Source: Luteimonas aquatica (GTDB taxonomy: Bacteria > Pseudomonadota > Gammaproteobacteria > Xanthomonadales > Xanthomonadaceae). Taken from it: a stretch of 64,000 nt of DNA. Every line of letters starts with the position of its first letter. Position 1 is the stretch's first letter. The stretch lies in the NCBI RefSeq assembly GCF_022662575.1, contig NZ_JALBFU010000001.1:880642-944641 (forward strand), in the 5' to 3' direction. The position numbers and the translations under genes are program-made. Below the pieces are notes generated by a model that was not told the DNA's origin, ran no database searches, and saw only the letters and a list, made by a program, of their open reading frames with translations. Below are positions 34,544-42,667 of the stretch, one piece after another.

Positions 34544-35320
34544 CTAGAACACGAAGGCGTTGTCGACACCCGAGACCTGGGATGCCGCAGGTTTGGCGCC
34601 GGGCTGCAGGTCGGCCAGCCGGACGACTTCCGACTGCGCGGCCTGCGGGGCCGGGATTGCGGTGGGCGACGGCTGCACCATGGCGGCCATCAGGTCGGCC
34701 TGGCTCAGCCCTCCGGAAGCGGCGTTGGCGGCATTCTGCGGCGCCGCCGCAAGGGCAGCCTGCGGCATCTGCTGCGCCTGGGCGACGGGCGCATCGGAAA
34801 TGATGCGGCGCGTCACCGTCGCGGCCTGTGCCTGCGGCCGCGCGCGCTCGCCCGCCAGGGCGATCGCCGGCACCCCGTAGGGGTCGGCGGCCCGCTGCTG
34901 GTAGCCCTTGCGGATCGAGGCGTAGACCTTCTGCACGTAGCCGTGCTGGAAGCCGGTGGTGAAATTGCCGGAGTAGTAGCAACTGAAGGACTTGCCCCAG
35001 TCGCGGGAGCGGTTGTAGCACTCGGCCAGGATGCGCGAGCCGGCCTGCAGGTTCGGGCAGACCTGGAAAGCCTTGGCGTAGTCGAGGCCGTACTTGGCCA
35101 GGTTGTAGCGATTGACCTGGGCCAGTCCGAGCGAGAAGTTGTAGCCGCGCTCCTCGAGCATGCGCACGGTGGCGAGCGCTTCCGGGAGATTCTTGGGCTG
35201 CCTGACCAAGCGGCCGCCGACCACGCCGATGGCGTAGGGGTTGTAGGAGGATTCGACCGTGACGACGTGATGCATCACGTCCATCGAAACCGCCATGCTT
35301 GGGCAATTCATCATGTCCAT
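34544..35320 (-). CDS. virB1: T4SS lytic transglycosylase VirB1
   Basis: Muramidase that opens peptidoglycan for apparatus assembly; 258 aa from the chosen ATG. SLT domain: HHVVTVESSYNPYAIGVVGG with catalytic Glu23, then GYNFSLGLAQVNRYNLAKYG (the conserved GLxQVN), and CYNRSRDW, FSCYYSGNF. C-terminal third (about 170-258) is Ala/Gln-rich. Start is uncertain: ATG 35320 gives MDMMNCPSMAV, as in related VirB1 proteins; ATG 35383 or 35446 would extend the protein. None has a good ribosome site. Confidence 0.9.
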   Translation of the reverse strand: MDMMNCPSMAVSMDVMHHVVTVESSYNPYAIGVVGGRLVRQPKNLPEALATVRMLEERGYNFSLGLAQVNRYNLAKYGLDYAKAFQVCPNLQAGSRILAECYNRSRDWGKSFSCYYSGNFTTGFQHGYVQKVYASIRKGYQQRAADPYGVPAIALAGERARPQAQAATVTRRIISDAPVAQAQQMPQAALAAAPQNAANAASGGLSQADLMAAMVQPSPTAIPAPQAAQSEVVRLADLQPGAKPAASQVSGVDNAFVF

Positions 35321-35515
35321 ATCAGGCAACAAATCGCACCCCCGAATACGATTCACGGCTTCCTGCCGTGGTGGCGTCGACATCAAGATAACAAATCGCG
35401 CCGCTTCCGAGAAGCCTTCCGGCAGCTTTGCCACGGCAGGCGCCAAATGTCAACGGCCGCCGGGAGGCGGGGCCGCGAAAAGCGGACCACGGCCGCAAAT
35501 CGGCGTCATTCGCGG

Positions 35516-36553
35516 TCATTGCGCGAAGCTCCTGGCCGGATCGAAGTCGATGCCGGTGATGTAGCGGCGGCCGCCGTGGGCCTGGATGTGCACGACGATG
35601 TCGATGGTCATCATCAGCAGCCGCTTGATCACCGCGAACTCGAGGCCCGACCCCTCCGCCGAGGCCTTCACCATCAGCGCCAGCTGGTCCCAGGTCTGGG
35701 CCGGGCTGCCGGCATGGCAACTGGTGATCGATCCCGGATGGCCCGAGGCGCAGTTGCGGATGAAGTAGAAGGATTCGTCGCCGCGCAGCTCGGCCAGGAT
35801 GATCCGGTCGGGCTTCATGCGCAGGCAGGCTTCCATGCAGCTCTTGGCGGTGATGTTGCTGGTGCTCTGCCCGCCCTTGGAATACAGCAGATGGACGACG
35901 TTGGGCTGGTTGATGAACAGCTCGCGCGCGTCCTCGATCGTCACCAGGCGCTCGACCGCGGGAATATGCTCCACCAGCGACTTCATGAAGGTGGTCTTGC
36001 CGCTGCCGGTCGCTCCCGAGACCACCACGTTCTTCTTGTACAGGACCGCCTTCTTGAAGAAGTCGGCGTACTTGCGCTCGCGGCGCAGCTCGAGTAGCTC
36101 CTGGTCGTGGTCGCTGACCTGGCCGGTCTGCTCGATGATCTCGTCGAAGAAGCCGCTCTCCTGGTACTGCTGCAGGGTGCGGGTCTGCTTGGACGGCAGG
36201 CGGATGGTGATCGAGACCTTGCCCGCGTCGCATGCCGGCGGGATCACGAACTGCGCGCGCTGTCCGGTCGGAAAGGTCAGCGACACCACCGGATCGGCGT
36301 CGGTGATGCGCTGGCCGGTATTGCTTTCGTTGACGACCGCGGTGCAGAACTGCCGGGCGCGCTCGAAATTCAGCGTCGGCACCTCGACCCGCTGCCAGCC
36401 GTCGCGGTTTTCCAGGTAGATCTCGCCCGGACGGTTGATGCAGATTTCGGTGACGTTGGGATCGCCCATGTAGCCAAGGATGCCGAGGACCTCGTATTGG
36501 TATTCGAGGAACTCGTTGGAAACCTTGGCTATGGGCGAATCATCGACGTCCAT
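35516..36553 (-). CDS. virB11: T4SS ATPase VirB11
   Basis: Hexameric traffic ATPase, 345 aa. N-terminal domain GDPNVTEICINRPGEIYLE; C-terminal motor with Walker A SGATGSGKTTFMK near residue 178-190, Asp box VTIEDARELFI, Walker B LRMKPDRIILAELRG and His box CASGHPGSITSCHAG. These are the diagnostic motifs of the VirB11/GspE superfamily. It probably directs substrate transfer and pilus growth with VirB4 and VirD4. Stops 19 bases before... the upstream gene virB10 ends only 18 bases ahead of the start. Confidence 0.96.
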   Translation of the reverse strand: MDVDDSPIAKVSNEFLEYQYEVLGILGYMGDPNVTEICINRPGEIYLENRDGWQRVEVPTLNFERARQFCTAVVNESNTGQRITDADPVVSLTFPTGQRAQFVIPPACDAGKVSITIRLPSKQTRTLQQYQESGFFDEIIEQTGQVSDHDQELLELRRERKYADFFKKAVLYKKNVVVSGATGSGKTTFMKSLVEHIPAVERLVTIEDARELFINQPNVVHLLYSKGGQSTSNITAKSCMEACLRMKPDRIILAELRGDESFYFIRNCASGHPGSITSCHAGSPAQTWDQLALMVKASAEGSGLEFAVIKRLLMMTIDIVVHIQAHGGRRYITGIDFDPARSFAQ

Positions 36554-36571
36554 CAGGCTACGCGCTGCAAA

Positions 36572-37720
36572 TCAGCCCTCGTTGGGGATCACGCCGACGA
36601 AGTCCACATCCTTGGAGACGTAGATGTTCAGCAGCGTTCCCTGGTTGATGGTGACGGTCGGCGGACGGCTCATGCTGCGCTGCAGGGCCTGGTTGGCCAG
36701 GTTCTCCATGGTGCGGGCGGTCGCGCTCTCGTAGGGCGACTGCACGATGACGCCGCCCTGCGAGATCTCGTTCCTGGTCGGACCATGCTCGGCCGCGGCG
36801 TACTTGAAGGCGTCCGCGATCAGGCTGATCATCAGCGCGGAAGCGATCTTGCTCGGCCAGTGCGCGTTGAACTTGCCGGGATGGCCGGCGCTGCCGAGAT
36901 TGTCGACGCCGGGGCTGCGCATGCTGATGTCGAACCCGTTCGGCGTGGTGATCCGGTCCCAGATCACCGCGATCCGCGGCCCGGAAGGCTCGGTATCGTA
37001 GGCGCCGAGCACCTTGGAACCCTTGGGCAGCAGCAGCTTGCGGCCGTTGATCGAGTACACCGGCTCGGTGACGATGCAGGACGTGAAGCCCGGAACGTCG
37101 GTGATGATGCGGGTTTCCAGGATGCAGCGGATGTAGGTGCCGCGCACCAGCAGGGTATCCGGGTTGCGGATCACCTGGGCCTGCGAGACGTCCTCGCCGT
37201 CGCCTCCGAGGAGGCCGCCGGGACCCGCGCCCTGCGGCGGCGGCGCGACGCCGGAAGACGGGCTGTTGTTGCTCCCTTCGGCCAGGAGGCGGCGCTCCAG
37301 CAGCGTGGGCTGGCGCGGGCCGTCCGAGTAGGCGTCCTGCTGCTGGCCGGCCCCGGCGGGCGGCGGCGGCAGCGGCGGCACCTCGCGCAGCGCGATCGGT
37401 TCCGCCGTGTCAGCCCCCGGCACCTGCGGCGCGCCCTGCGGGAGGTCGGGCACGACGACGGCCTGCTGCGGCTTCTTCGGCGCCTCGTCCTTCTTGTCGC
37501 CGGAACCGCCGAAGAACAGGAAGTAGATCAGCGGGATCAGCAGCACCAGCAAGAGCAACAGGAAGATCATTGCCTTGCGGTTGACGCGCTGGTCCTCGTT
37601 CGACTTCAGCTCGGGCGCCTGGGCATCCAGATCCGGAGCGGCGTCCTCGTTCTGCGAGCCGCCGTAGTACGGATTGTTGGTGTCGTTTTCGTTTTCGTTC
37701 GGCGGTAGGTTCTGGTTCAC
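36572..37720 (-). CDS. virB10: T4SS core channel protein VirB10
   Basis: Core complex scaffold that spans both membranes, 382 aa. The GTG start overlaps the virB9 stop (GTGA). Cytoplasmic Asn-rich N-terminus, TM helix KAMIFLLLLLVLLIPLIYFL (about 49-68), Pro-rich periplasmic linker (74-125), then the TrbI/VirB10 beta-barrel domain: LLVRGTYIRCILETRIITD, GRKLLLPKGSKVLG, and RPPTVTINQGTLLNIYVSKD near the end, the conserved C-terminal signature. All family landmarks are present. Confidence 0.95.
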   Translation of the reverse strand: MNQNLPPNENENDTNNPYYGGSQNEDAAPDLDAQAPELKSNEDQRVNRKAMIFLLLLLVLLIPLIYFLFFGGSGDKKDEAPKKPQQAVVVPDLPQGAPQVPGADTAEPIALREVPPLPPPPAGAGQQQDAYSDGPRQPTLLERRLLAEGSNNSPSSGVAPPPQGAGPGGLLGGDGEDVSQAQVIRNPDTLLVRGTYIRCILETRIITDVPGFTSCIVTEPVYSINGRKLLLPKGSKVLGAYDTEPSGPRIAVIWDRITTPNGFDISMRSPGVDNLGSAGHPGKFNAHWPSKIASALMISLIADAFKYAAAEHGPTRNEISQGGVIVQSPYESATARTMENLANQALQRSMSRPPTVTINQGTLLNIYVSKDVDFVGVIPNEG

Positions 37721-38472
37721 TTTTCAGTCTTCCTGTGCAGGCCGACAACGGTCTTGCCGTGGCGAATGACCAAGTAGTTGTAAGTTCCGTGGACGATGAT
37801 CGTGTTGTTCTCGACCGTCGTGTTCACCACGAAGTCTTCGCTGCTTTCCCTTTCACGCCCGAACACCGCGGGGAAGTTGCCCGTGGGGATATTCTTGAGA
37901 TCGCTCATCTTGAGGTAGGTGAACCGGCCGTCGTCGTAGACGTTGACCGGCACCAGCCAGGCCGCTTTCTTGCGCGCGGAGTAGTCGTAGTTGAAGTTGT
38001 ACGACCGGTCCTTGTTGAGACTGGTGTCGAGTTCCGGCGCGTTGGCGGCGTCGGCGACGAACTTGGTCTCGTTGGGATACTTGAAGGTGATCTTGTACTG
38101 CACGCCCTCGCCCTTGGCCTGCTCCAGCGAGCGCCAGTCGGTGGCGACCACCTTCAGCTCGAAGACGTAGGAATGCGTCGCGGTGCGCACCATCATGTTG
38201 GTGTCGACGTCGACGTTCTTGGGCTTGAGGTAGAACACGTTGTCGCGGCGCATCAGCTCCCAGCCACCGGTATAGCCGGTGCTGTAGTCCAGGATCTTCT
38301 CGTTCGGACTCAGCTCGATCTGCGTGGTGATTCCAAGGCCCGCGCGCACCGGATAGACGCGCCCCGGCTGGTACTCGTACTCCTGAATAGCCTGCGCGGC
38401 CGCCGGAAGCGCGGCGCTGGACAGCGCCGCAAACAGCACCCCGGCAAGGCAGCGGTGATCAAGACGATTCAT
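37717..38472 (-). CDS. virB9: T4SS outer core protein VirB9
   Basis: Periplasmic and outer-membrane-associated core protein, 251 aa. Signal peptide MNRLDHRCLAGVLFAALSSA and on to ALPAAAQAIQEY. IELSPNEKILDYSTGYTGGW and NMMVRTATHSYVFEL are VirB9 N-terminal domain signatures; the C-terminal part NYDYSARKKAAWLVPVNVYD and YNYLVIRHGKTVVGLHRK contacts VirB7. It forms the outer ring with VirB7 and VirB10. A GGAG ribosome site precedes the ATG. Confidence 0.95.
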   Translation of the reverse strand: MNRLDHRCLAGVLFAALSSAALPAAAQAIQEYEYQPGRVYPVRAGLGITTQIELSPNEKILDYSTGYTGGWELMRRDNVFYLKPKNVDVDTNMMVRTATHSYVFELKVVATDWRSLEQAKGEGVQYKITFKYPNETKFVADAANAPELDTSLNKDRSYNFNYDYSARKKAAWLVPVNVYDDGRFTYLKMSDLKNIPTGNFPAVFGRERESSEDFVVNTTVENNTIIVHGTYNYLVIRHGKTVVGLHRKTEK

Positions 38473-38493
38473 CGGTCAGTGGCTCCATTCACA

Positions 38494-39363
38494 TTAATTG
38501 GTAGCCGGCAGTGGCTGCTGCGGCACAGTTCCGGGGGGCGGTGGGATCACGCCCGCGTCCCCGACCGCCGGCTGGGCGGCGTCGGGCGAGGCGGCGGCGG
38601 GCGGCGCGGCCTGGGGCGCCGGCGCCGTCGGCACCTCGGGCACCGCCGGCGAGGCGTAGTCGTTGTCGGTGCGGTAGCTGGTCACCTGGAAGCCGAGCGG
38701 GTTCTCGATGCGCGCCTGGTCGCTCATCTGCAGGTTCGAGTCGTAGGTGAACTCGAGCGTGGCGATCTTGTTGTCCAGCGGCGAGGTGCCGCCGTTGACC
38801 TTGTTGTAGATGCTGCGCTGCAGGCGCACCGTCGCGCCCTTGTAGGGCTTGCCGTTGCCGCCGATCAGCACGATGCTGTTGATCTTGACGCGGATGGCGC
38901 GCTCCTTGCCGTAGATCTTGTACGGGCTGGCGGCGCTTCCGTAGAGCTGCTTCAGGCTCGACAGCACGTCGCCCTCGGACATGGTGTAGACGGTGGTCCA
39001 GTCGCGCAGGTTCATGATCGAGTAGTCGTAGGACTCTCGCGCCAGCACGTAATGGGCGACGTTGCTGCGATTGATCGCCTCGCTGGTGGTGATCGAATTG
39101 TTGCGGAAGTCGTCGCGCAGCCTGGCGACGGTGCTGGTGCCCGTGTAGGCGTCGGCCATCACCAGGTACGGCACCTTCTCCTTGAGCGGGAGCACGTAGA
39201 AATAGCTGCACGCCATGATCAGGCACAGCACCAGCGCGCTGCCCGCCACCCACCAGGCACGACGCTCGCTGCGGCGCGCGATGTCGGCGATCGTGATTTC
39301 GAAGTTGACCGACTTCGAGACGGTATCCTTGACTTTCGACGTGGCTGTCTTGTTATTGGACAT
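38494..39363 (-). CDS. virB8: T4SS inner membrane complex protein VirB8
   Basis: Bitopic inner-membrane protein, 289 aa: cytoplasmic N-terminus, TM helix AWWVAGSALVLCLIMACSYF (about 36-55), then periplasmic NTF2-like domain with VPYLVMADAYTGTSTVARL, AHYVLARESYDYSIM and YNKVNGGTSPLDNKIATLEF. The final 50 residues are Pro/Ala-rich and disordered, longer than in Agrobacterium VirB8. Sits between virB7 and virB9. Confidence 0.94.
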   Translation of the reverse strand: MSNNKTATSKVKDTVSKSVNFEITIADIARRSERRAWWVAGSALVLCLIMACSYFYVLPLKEKVPYLVMADAYTGTSTVARLRDDFRNNSITTSEAINRSNVAHYVLARESYDYSIMNLRDWTTVYTMSEGDVLSSLKQLYGSAASPYKIYGKERAIRVKINSIVLIGGNGKPYKGATVRLQRSIYNKVNGGTSPLDNKIATLEFTYDSNLQMSDQARIENPLGFQVTSYRTDNDYASPAVPEVPTAPAPQAAPPAAASPDAAQPAVGDAGVIPPPPGTVPQQPLPATN

Positions 39364-39447
39364 CTTGGAGGTTCCGGACTGCAGGTCCCGCTAGGGGCTC
39401 GTATCGCCATGCGCCACGGGGCGCGCGAGGCTTCGGCGGGAAGCCGG

Positions 39448-39873
39448 TCAGGGCGCGGCGGGCGCGGCCTGTGCCTCGGAACCGCCCGAGGGGCGCACCA
39501 CGATCTGCCTGCCGTCGCTGGAGATCGACACGCCCTGCGCGGCATAGGCCGTGTTGAGCTGCGAGATCGCCTCCTGCAGGTTGAGCGTGTGGATGTCCGA
39601 GACCTGCGCGTACAGGGTGAAGTCCGACGGGTGCAGGTAGGACAGCGTCAGCTTCGAGTCCCGCGCCCAGCGGGTGAGCATGTTCTTCAGCGTGCCGTCC
39701 ATCGGCGACGGGTAGAAGGCGTAGTTCTGGTAGAGCGGGATCGCCTCGGTCGTCTCGGAGAAGCGGTTGACCGGCTTCCAGCGCCCGCTGATGTCCGGCG
39801 CGGGGCGCGTCGCGCAGCTCGCCAGCACGAGCGCGAGCGGGATGAGGGCCAGGAGTGAGATACGTTTCTTCAC
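39448..39873 (-). CDS. virB7: T4SS outer membrane lipoprotein VirB7 with N0 domain
   Basis: Lipoprotein of 141 aa starting at GTG (after GGTGGAAGC). Signal MKKRISLLALIPLALVLASC, Cys20. Residues 25-50 hold the VirB9-binding segment. Residues about 55-130 form a globular N0-type domain: DGTLKNMLTRWARDSKLTL, TLYAQVSDIHTLNLQEAIS, SISSDGRQIVVRP. Classical VirB7 is short; the extra N0 domain, similar to secretin domains, is the mark of the xanthomonad T4SS. First gene of the virB operon, with its likely promoter upstream. Confidence 0.92.
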   Translation of the reverse strand: MKKRISLLALIPLALVLASCATRPAPDISGRWKPVNRFSETTEAIPLYQNYAFYPSPMDGTLKNMLTRWARDSKLTLSYLHPSDFTLYAQVSDIHTLNLQEAISQLNTAYAAQGVSISSDGRQIVVRPSGGSEAQAAPAAP

Positions 39874-40289
39874 GCTTCCACCGGTCGAAGATTGGAAATA
39901 GGGAATGCCCGCAAGCGCGTTGCGGGAATGGCGGGGCGCCAGCCGGACGTCGCGACGAGCGCGCCGACAAGGCCCGAAAGATGTCTTGGATGAACCAGGG
40001 ACGCCGCATGGGAGTCGACCTTCAGGGCCGGACGGCAGCGCCAGGCGCCGGAACGTCCCGCCGTTCGGGTTCTACCCGCCATCCCCTGTTGCAGTGCCCT
40101 TGGCCGCTGCTTTGGAAAGTACAACTGAACCCCCTGCCGAACTCGGCTCCCTGTTCGCCCACAAATCCTGCCGGCCAAACGTGACGACTATCACAATCCG
40201 GCCGGGTATGTTCACGAGAAGTTATCCTGTAAGTGAACCGTTGGTCAAGATGCATTAATTGTTAAGAGACGCCGGAACCCCGTTTCGAC
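39874..40289. other. 416-base gap between virD4 and virB7
   Basis: No gene is seen. It contains the candidate virB7 promoter near 40221-40248 and a leader of about 340 bases in which I see no convincing terminator or riboswitch. Being long, it is a natural site for control of the secretion system. Confidence 0.5.
40221..40248 (-). promoter_or_regulatory. candidate sigma-70 promoter of the virB operon
   Basis: On the minus strand: TTGACC (40248-40243) as -35 and GATAAC (40226-40221) as -10, 16-base spacer. Transcription would begin near 40213. This is the best match in the gap upstream of virB7. A virD4 read-through transcript is also possible since virD4 is on the same strand. Confidence 0.5.
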
Positions 40290-41975
40290 TCAGAAAGATA
40301 GCTTCGGGACGTCAACCTTGGGCAGCAGTCTCTGGGTGAAGTACTTGTCCTTGTAGTACTTGATCTTGTCGCACATCACCGGATGCGGGATGCCCTCGTA
40401 CAGGAACACCTCCCGGTCGAACCCCATCGCCTTGAGTTCCTGGGGCAGCATCAGCGCCCGCCTCTCCTCGCTCTCGGAGATGGTCACGCTGCCCTGCTGG
40501 CCGTGCGAGCGCGAGCGGTTGCGCTTGCGCAAGGTGGTGTAGCCCAGCATCTCGGAATAGTCGTTGGCGTCCTGCTGCTCGCGCGGGGCGTAGATGATCT
40601 GCAGGGCATGGTTGGTGATGATGGTGCGCGAGACGTCCTTGCCGTAGGTGGCGTCGAGCTGCGACATGCTCTGGATGATCGGCAGCAGGCGCACGTTGTA
40701 GCCGGCCATGTACGAGACCGCCGAGGCGATGATGTCCACCTTGCCGATGGAGGTGAACTCGTCCATCAGCAGCAGGCACTGGTGCTTGAGCTCCGGGTTG
40801 TTCTGCGGCAATTCCTTGGTGTTGACGTTGATCAGCTGGCTGAAGAACAGGTTGATGATCAGCCGCGACTCGGACAGCTTGTTGGGCTGGATGCCGATGT
40901 AGATGGTCATCTTCTTCCTGCGCACGTCGGTGAGCAGGAAGTCGTCGGCGCCGGTGGCCGCGTCCAGGATGGGGTTGATCCAGGGATTGAGCGGCTCCTT
41001 GAACGTGCCCATGATCGAGGCGAACGTCTCGTCGGCCTGGGAGAGCATGTTGGCGAAGGCGCTCTTGGCGTTGCTGCTGAGGAAGCGGCGCTGCGACAGG
41101 CCGGTCAGGTATTTCTTCAGGTCGGTGCCGTCGCCCGAGGAGAGCCGGTAGATCGCGCCGAGGGTCGGCGCGCCGTGCGCCCCGGGGAAGCCGGTCTGGA
41201 TCTCGTCGTCCCAGTTCTCGAACAGGTACAGGGTGAACGCCATGAAGGCGTTGCGGGCCTGGCTGACCCAGAACTTCTGGTCGTCCGAGCCGTCCGGGTA
41301 CAGCATCGCAGCGATGCTCATCAGGTCGGAGACGCGGAAGGCCGGATCGCTGGAGACGTAGCTGAGCGGGTTCCAGCGGTGGGTGCGCCGGTCCTCGGCG
41401 AAGGGGTTGAACAGGAAGATCTCGTGCCCGATCGACTTGCGCCAGCCCGAGGTCAGGTCGAAGTTTTCCTGCTTGATGTCCAGCACCACCATCGATTCCT
41501 GGTAGTCGAGCAGGTTCGGGATCACCACGCCCACGCCCTTGCCCGATCGGGTGGGCGCGGCCAGGATCACGAACTGCTGGCCGCCCAGGCGCACCAGGTC
41601 GCCCTTGAACTTGCCCACCACCACGCCGTTCTTGGAGGGCTTGAGCAGGCCCTGCTTGGACAGGTCCCCGCTGGTGGCGAAACGCGCCTCGCCGTGGGTG
41701 GACTTGGGCTTGGGCTTGAGGATCAGGATCAGCAGCGTGGCATAGGCCAGCAATGGCAGCCCGAAGCCGATCGCGCCGGCCGCCTTGATCTTGCCCACGT
41801 ACGGCTTGACCTGCGGCAGGTCCATCGCCTGGACGTAGGTCCAGTAGACGTTCCACTTCATGCCTCCCGAATTGAGCTTCAGGAACAGCAGCGTCAGATA
41901 GCCGGAAAGATAGAGCCCCACGAAAACCGCAAGCAGCCCCAGCGCTGCCGCGAAAACGACCTTGCCTTTATTCAC
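40290..41975 (-). CDS. virD4: T4SS coupling protein VirD4
   Basis: Effector receptor ATPase, 561 aa from a GTG after GGGGAT. Two N-terminal TM helices (about 6-32 and 64-86), then the nucleotide-binding domain with Walker A APTRSGKG (140-147) and Walker B CLLLMDEFTSIG. An all-alpha domain lies between them (about 245-400), which binds the XVIPCD in the known system. Conserved end LPQELKAMGFDREVF. An in-frame extension to 42398 overlaps another gene and is not coding. It is transcribed before virB7 but separated from it by 416 bases. Confidence 0.95.
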   Translation of the reverse strand: MNKGKVVFAAALGLLAVFVGLYLSGYLTLLFLKLNSGGMKWNVYWTYVQAMDLPQVKPYVGKIKAAGAIGFGLPLLAYATLLILILKPKPKSTHGEARFATSGDLSKQGLLKPSKNGVVVGKFKGDLVRLGGQQFVILAAPTRSGKGVGVVIPNLLDYQESMVVLDIKQENFDLTSGWRKSIGHEIFLFNPFAEDRRTHRWNPLSYVSSDPAFRVSDLMSIAAMLYPDGSDDQKFWVSQARNAFMAFTLYLFENWDDEIQTGFPGAHGAPTLGAIYRLSSGDGTDLKKYLTGLSQRRFLSSNAKSAFANMLSQADETFASIMGTFKEPLNPWINPILDAATGADDFLLTDVRRKKMTIYIGIQPNKLSESRLIINLFFSQLINVNTKELPQNNPELKHQCLLLMDEFTSIGKVDIIASAVSYMAGYNVRLLPIIQSMSQLDATYGKDVSRTIITNHALQIIYAPREQQDANDYSEMLGYTTLRKRNRSRSHGQQGSVTISESEERRALMLPQELKAMGFDREVFLYEGIPHPVMCDKIKYYKDKYFTQRLLPKVDVPKLSF

Positions 41976-42031
41976 AACGTATCGATCCCCGAAATTCTTG
42001 GCGCCGCTTCGACCTGAGCCCGTCCGCCGTC

Positions 42032-42340
42032 CTAGCCAAGGAACCGCAGCAGCTTGCGGCCCACGCCCACACCCTTGCCGCGCTTGGAGGCGCGCCGCTT
42101 GCTCGTCCGCTCGACCGGCGGCAGCTGCGGATCCTGCTCCTGCTGCTGGGTCTCCTCCCCGGCCAGCCGCTCCAGCCAGACCCGGGCGCTCTCCAGCGTC
42201 AGCTCGTGCCGGATCTTGGCGCCGGACAGGGTCATGACCTCGTAAGCGAGGATCTCGCTCGGATCGTATTCCCGGCCGTCCGTGATGGCCATGACCTGAT
42301 ACCCGCCCTGGATGAGGATGGGATGCCTGTATTCCGTCAT
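42032..42340 (-). CDS. small hypothetical protein upstream of virD4
   Basis: Protein of 102 aa that I do not recognise. Very strong ribosome site AAGGAGGACGACCCG before the ATG. The first 65 residues look like a compact fold (HPILIQGGYQVMAITDGREY; AYEVMTLSGAKIRHELTLES). The end is strongly basic (TSKRRASKRGKGVGVGRKLL) and could touch nucleic acid or membrane lipid. No signal peptide or TM. It ends 56 bases before virD4 on the same strand and is probably cotranscribed with it, so a role in T4SS expression or effector handling is possible but not shown. Confidence 0.7.
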   Translation of the reverse strand: MTEYRHPILIQGGYQVMAITDGREYDPSEILAYEVMTLSGAKIRHELTLESARVWLERLAGEETQQQEQDPQLPPVERTSKRRASKRGKGVGVGRKLLRFLG

Positions 42341-42478
42341 CGGGTCGTCCTCCTTGGATCGCCTGCGATGATAGTACCCGAACGCCGCGGGCCGCCACTT
42401 GTCACGCCCCGGTCATCCGGCGCGTGGCCGCGCTTCGGTTCCCGGAGCAGCGGCGTTCATGCGAAAATTGCCGGCCAA

Positions 42479-42555
<77 letters not shown>

Positions 42556-42667
42556 TAGGCGGATTCCCCCACGAGAACCTGCCCTGCGGCCCCCTCCGCC
42601 ACGAGCCTGCGCGCGCCCGCGCACGGGCTTTCCAACGCTTTCCACAGTTTTCAGGAGCCATCGCGCC

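Noticed and set aside
28968-41975. Conjugation system
   Set aside because: No relaxase, oriT, mating-pair exclusion or plasmid genes; substrates carry XVIPCD and wall-degrading domains.
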